This document shows positions 60,856 to 64,000 of a DNA stretch of 64,000 bases, piece by piece. Below the pieces are notes generated by a model that saw only the letters and a program-made list of their open reading frames with translations, ran no database searches and had not been told where the DNA came from. Source of the stretch: Ifrita kowaldi (Eukaryota > Chordata > Aves > Passeriformes > Cinclosomatidae); the NCBI GenBank assembly GCA_013398055.1, contig VZRS01009492.1, forward strand, positions 38,044 to 102,043, given 5' to 3'. How positions within the stretch are numbered: the stretch's first letter is position 1; every line of letters starts with the position of its first letter. The position numbers and the translations under genes were made by a program.

Positions 60856-63574
60856 CCTAGGCAGGAATCCCAAATGTTAGTGCATATTCATACATAAGAT
60901 AGTTTTGCTTTGTTCATAATCTGTGCATTGCAAGGTTGTTTTGACAGAAGTTGGTACTAGGAGAAAACTCTCAGATATGTTTGTCAGTAACTGAGCAAAT
61001 CCTGTAGTTTTGACTGCATGTCCTGATACTGTTCTGTAGTTACGGCAGTGGCCCAGCAACAGCCAAGATCTGCACATGAGGAGGAGCAGAAGAAAGTAAA
61101 TGGGCTGTTCGACAACAGGATGTGTTGCATGTTTCACCTAGTTTATAAATATAGAAGTCAGGACTGAAATCACATCTATATAGCACTAATAAATCTTGCC
61201 TCTACTTTCAAAGCTAGGGAGACTGGGACAACTTCCCCTAAACATCTGGTGCTTTCCAAGATTTTATAGACTGTGACAATTGGAAGAGGTGAAACAGCTG
61301 CAGCAGCATGACACATGGCTTATTACATATTTCCTGCTTTTTTCACCTTAAGGTCTGTGTCTTTTTTGTGTAACGTTCCATTATAGGCTTTTTGTATTTT
61401 GTTGCCTGTGTTATTGCACGATAAAAGCCAAATGTAGCACATCTCATTCTAGCAGATCATCTGCAACTCAGAATTTTGCCTGAGAAAGGAAGACAGTCTT
61501 TAATATCATACTATAATTATAAAACTGTAATGAAAAAATGCTCCTTCCAGGTATCTATATAAAATATTTAAGAGGTATTTGAGAGTAAACCCACCACACT
61601 GACTTTGAAAATGTGTATTTTGCAAAGCTAGCTTCTGATGTTTTGCCTGTTAGTTACCCATCGTAATCTCCTTTGCACCCATCTCAAGCAAAGTTAGCAA
61701 ATGCAAGATAAAAAGCATGAGCAGAGGAGCTGTACTGCTGAGGAAGGAGATTGCCTCAGGGAGGAGCTGACTGATTCTGTGGAGTGGGGAAAAGGGGATT
61801 TTCTCTGTCTCATGGCCCAACAGATATAGTCAAAATTATGCTTCTCTCCATGGAGTTATACCAATTAACAGCAATAAGAATCAGGGATCCCACTGTTCAT
61901 TCTGTCACAGAAACACAGAAGAGATGGATAAAATTATTCCCACTTACAAAAATTTAAAGCCGCTATATCTTAGGGAATGACATTCAATTTTAGCAATACT
62001 TTTACTCCTCTTTCTCTTACTAACCTGTATTTAAGTCCCTGTTCCTATCTTGAGATTCTTTGACTTTCCCTAACCTTAGCTTTCCCTGTAATTGGTCATT
62101 TATTTCCCTTCAACTGCGCTTTTTCTCAAGCAAGAATGTCAGTCGAAAAATGAGCCCACCTCAGTGGACACCATGCTTTCTCTTGGTGTCCTCATTCAGC
62201 TTCAGAATCAACAGCCGTAAAAAGATTCTTTCCATGGAAGCAAGTGCGTCTCGTTCTGACAGCTGCCTTAATCACAGGTTCAGGATGGCAAAGTGGCCAT
62301 AAGCCATTTGTTTTTTGGAGGATTTCTTTCACAATTAGCATTAGAGTTAAGTTTCTTCTGTCTTGAGACAGAAACGTAGATTATACTAAACCTGAAAGTC
62401 TAGCAAGATTGTGAGCCAAATGTGACAATCCTTACATAAGTAATTCAGCACAACAGAAGAGTAAAAATCCAGGTAGATGTTTTAATCATAGCAATTACTG
62501 TATCTGAGCTGGGTTTTTTGTGGAAATTTAAAGTAATTGATAAATTTTTTATTGCTGTAGTTAGTGACAAAGTGCCTGTGTAGTAGTGTATCAAATGCAG
62601 TCTGTGGAGGTTTGAAACTGCATGGCTATTCATAGTAGCAGAAATTACAAGTGTTTGTTTTTTTTTTTTCCTACAAATTATTCGATGATAAACCAGACTC
62701 ACCTGACCTTACCCCATGTTTTAGTAGGGAGGAGATTGTGGAAAACACTTCAGGAGTTGTGCAGTAACAGAGATTGCATCCCTGTCTGTGAAAAGGAGCC
62801 AAGAGTTCACGTCCACAACCATCCTTCTGCTTAGAGTGGAGAGCAAGTGGCTTTGCTGTGAGGGTATTCGATGTTTGACAAGCTCTGTAGTGTAGTAAGG
62901 CAGATCAGCAGGCAATGTGTTCATACTGCAGGATTCAGGCCTGCAAAGCTGAGAGCCAGACACCTCTTACTGCCACCATCCTGCCAGGCTTCACCAGAGG
63001 AGAAAATCATACCTGCAAGGCTTCAGCGAAAGCTTCTCCTTCCAGTGTTAAAATTATTTCACTTATTGTCATACAGTGGCTCTGCATTACTAATTAACTT
63101 TCTTCTTGTTGTGCTTTAAGAATCCCTATTTTCTTCCCATCAGTATGACTCAGACACTTACCTTAGGAGTTCTCCTGAGGCAGAGTATACCGTGCAGTCT
63201 CACTTAGAGCAACTAGATCATTTTCAGAAAAACTACCCAACAAAACCTTAATTACTTACTCCTAGTGAAAGTTTTAGTGATGAAAATATGCAATCAGTTT
63301 TTATTTACTGCTTACGAAAGTCCTCAGGTCTCTGTGCTTTCTCTGTTCCATGTGCAAGCACAAGGATAAACATTTCCCTTTTAATGCTTCAAGAGACCAC
63401 CCTAATGTGACTTTTTAATGGCTTATTACAAGAATAACTGTGTCTTCAAGATTCACTTTGGTTCATAGAAAAATCAGTCTATAATTGTAATATTTTCTAT
63501 TTTCTTTACTATTTTCTTTACTATTTTCTTGTGATTTTTAGGATGTCTCAGAGCAACCTTCTCTTCTCCAGGCT
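60856..63574. repeat. 2.7-kb tandem duplication, copy 2
   Basis: Second copy of the unit, 2719 bp against 2715 bp in copy 1. The four extra bases come from CACTTACCTTAGG in place of CACCTTAGG near 63157. At its right end it passes without a break into a longer CR1, which copy 1 lacks. Confidence 0.97.
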
Positions 63575-64000
63575 GAACAGCTCCAACTTACTCAGCCTGT
63601 CCTTGTAGGAAAGGTGCTCTAGTCTTCTTATGACCTTTGTGGCCCTCTGGATTTGCTCCAACCATTCCATGTCCTTATGCTGGGGACACCAGAGCTGGAT
63701 GTAGCACTCCAGGTGGGATCTCAGAAGAGCAGAGTGAAGGGGCTGAATCACCTCTCTCAGTCTGCTGGCCATGCTGCTTTTAGGGCAGCCCAGGTCTGCC
63801 TTTCCTGACTGTGAGCACACACTGCTGGCTCATGCTGAGTTTTTCATCAGCCAACACACCCAAGGCCCTCTCTGCAGGGCTGCTCTCAATCACCTTTCCA
63901 CTCAGCCTGTAGGTGTGTCTGGGACTGCCACAGTCCAGGTGCAGAACTTGGCGCTTGGCCTCGCTGAATTTCATGAAGTTCACACAGATCCACCTCTGAA
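63541..64000 (-). mobile_element. CR1 LINE internal ORF2 fragment, antisense, cut by the window edge
   Basis: Minus-strand translation gives CR1 reverse-transcriptase C-terminal text: phrases such as ERALGVLADEKLSMSQQC (within 63780-63983) and RLEHLSYKDRLSKLELFSLE (within 63548-63820). These are two frames, so a frameshift lies around 63.78-63.82 kb. Unusually, the fragment begins inside ORF2 at about 63541, with the 3' part of ORF2 and the 3' UTR absent on the left, so it did not arise by simple retroposition alone. Confidence 0.9.

Larger units (their letters stand above)
55859..64000 (+). other. GPC6: Downstream intron of GPC6 (left-hand part)
   Basis: No sequence matching the next glypican exon is seen before the window ends, so this is inferred to be the start of the following intron. 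It includes an A-rich patch, the 2.7-kb tandem duplication and a minus-strand CR1. Confidence 0.78.

Noticed and set aside
58141..61137. 86-codon minus-strand frames identical in both duplicate copies, seeming to show conservation
   Set aside because: The two copies are near identical over the whole left part, coding or not, so equality of the frames is no evidence of selection. The same applies to the 80-, 85-, 70- and 60-codon frames repeated in both copies.
1..64000. Prokaryotic-style features: operons, CRISPR arrays, insertion sequences, attachment sites, toxin or defence systems
   Set aside because: No spaced direct-repeat array, no dense gene packing and no ribosome-binding pattern. 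The CR1 elements, LTRs and spliced glypican exon place the window in a bird nuclear genome.

Overview
This window is vertebrate nuclear DNA, almost certainly from a bird. The signs are repeated fragments of CR1 LINEs (the dominant avian retroposon), avian-type endogenous-retrovirus LTRs, A/T-rich non-coding sequence with no bacterial-style gene packing, and one clear spliced exon. I found no operon, CRISPR array, plasmid or phage system, and no convincing undescribed multi-gene system.

The only confidently coding sequence is a 166-bp internal exon at 55693-55858 on the + strand. It encodes 55 residues of a glypican with six conserved cysteines and matches glypican-6 (GPC6) better than glypican-4. 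Glypicans are GPI-anchored heparan sulfate proteoglycans. The rest of the window is best read as the very long introns on either side of this exon. Open reading frames elsewhere are short (mostly under 110 codons) and look like chance frames, repeat-derived frames or microsatellite translations.

Layout. 1-389: CR1 fragment running in from the left. About 5.94 kb: CR1 3' tip. 7.22-7.68 kb: solo LTR on the minus strand. 11.6-21.3 kb: intron with several A/T-rich simple repeats and a weak in-frame cryptic-exon candidate at 19.56 kb. 23.43-23.58 kb: candidate antisense terminal exon. 26.6-27.4 kb: GC-rich, promoter-like, probable second LTR. 34.43-34.50 kb: long poly-A tracts. 37.4-41.5 kb: CR1 cluster, including a CR1 interrupted by an inverted CR1 piece. 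43.71-43.90 kb: decayed U2 snRNA pseudogene on the minus strand. 49.85-50.25 kb: CR1. 55.69-55.86 kb: GPC6 exon. 58.12-63.57 kb: two head-to-tail, near-identical copies of a 2.7-kb unit, with a single N immediately before the first copy. 63.54-64.00 kb: minus-strand CR1 running out of the window.

The items most worth checking are the tandem duplication (real copy-number change or assembly artefact, with its differences piled up at one end), the GC-rich LTR/promoter in the intron, the antisense exon candidate, and the exon whose first bases themselves resemble a splice donor.
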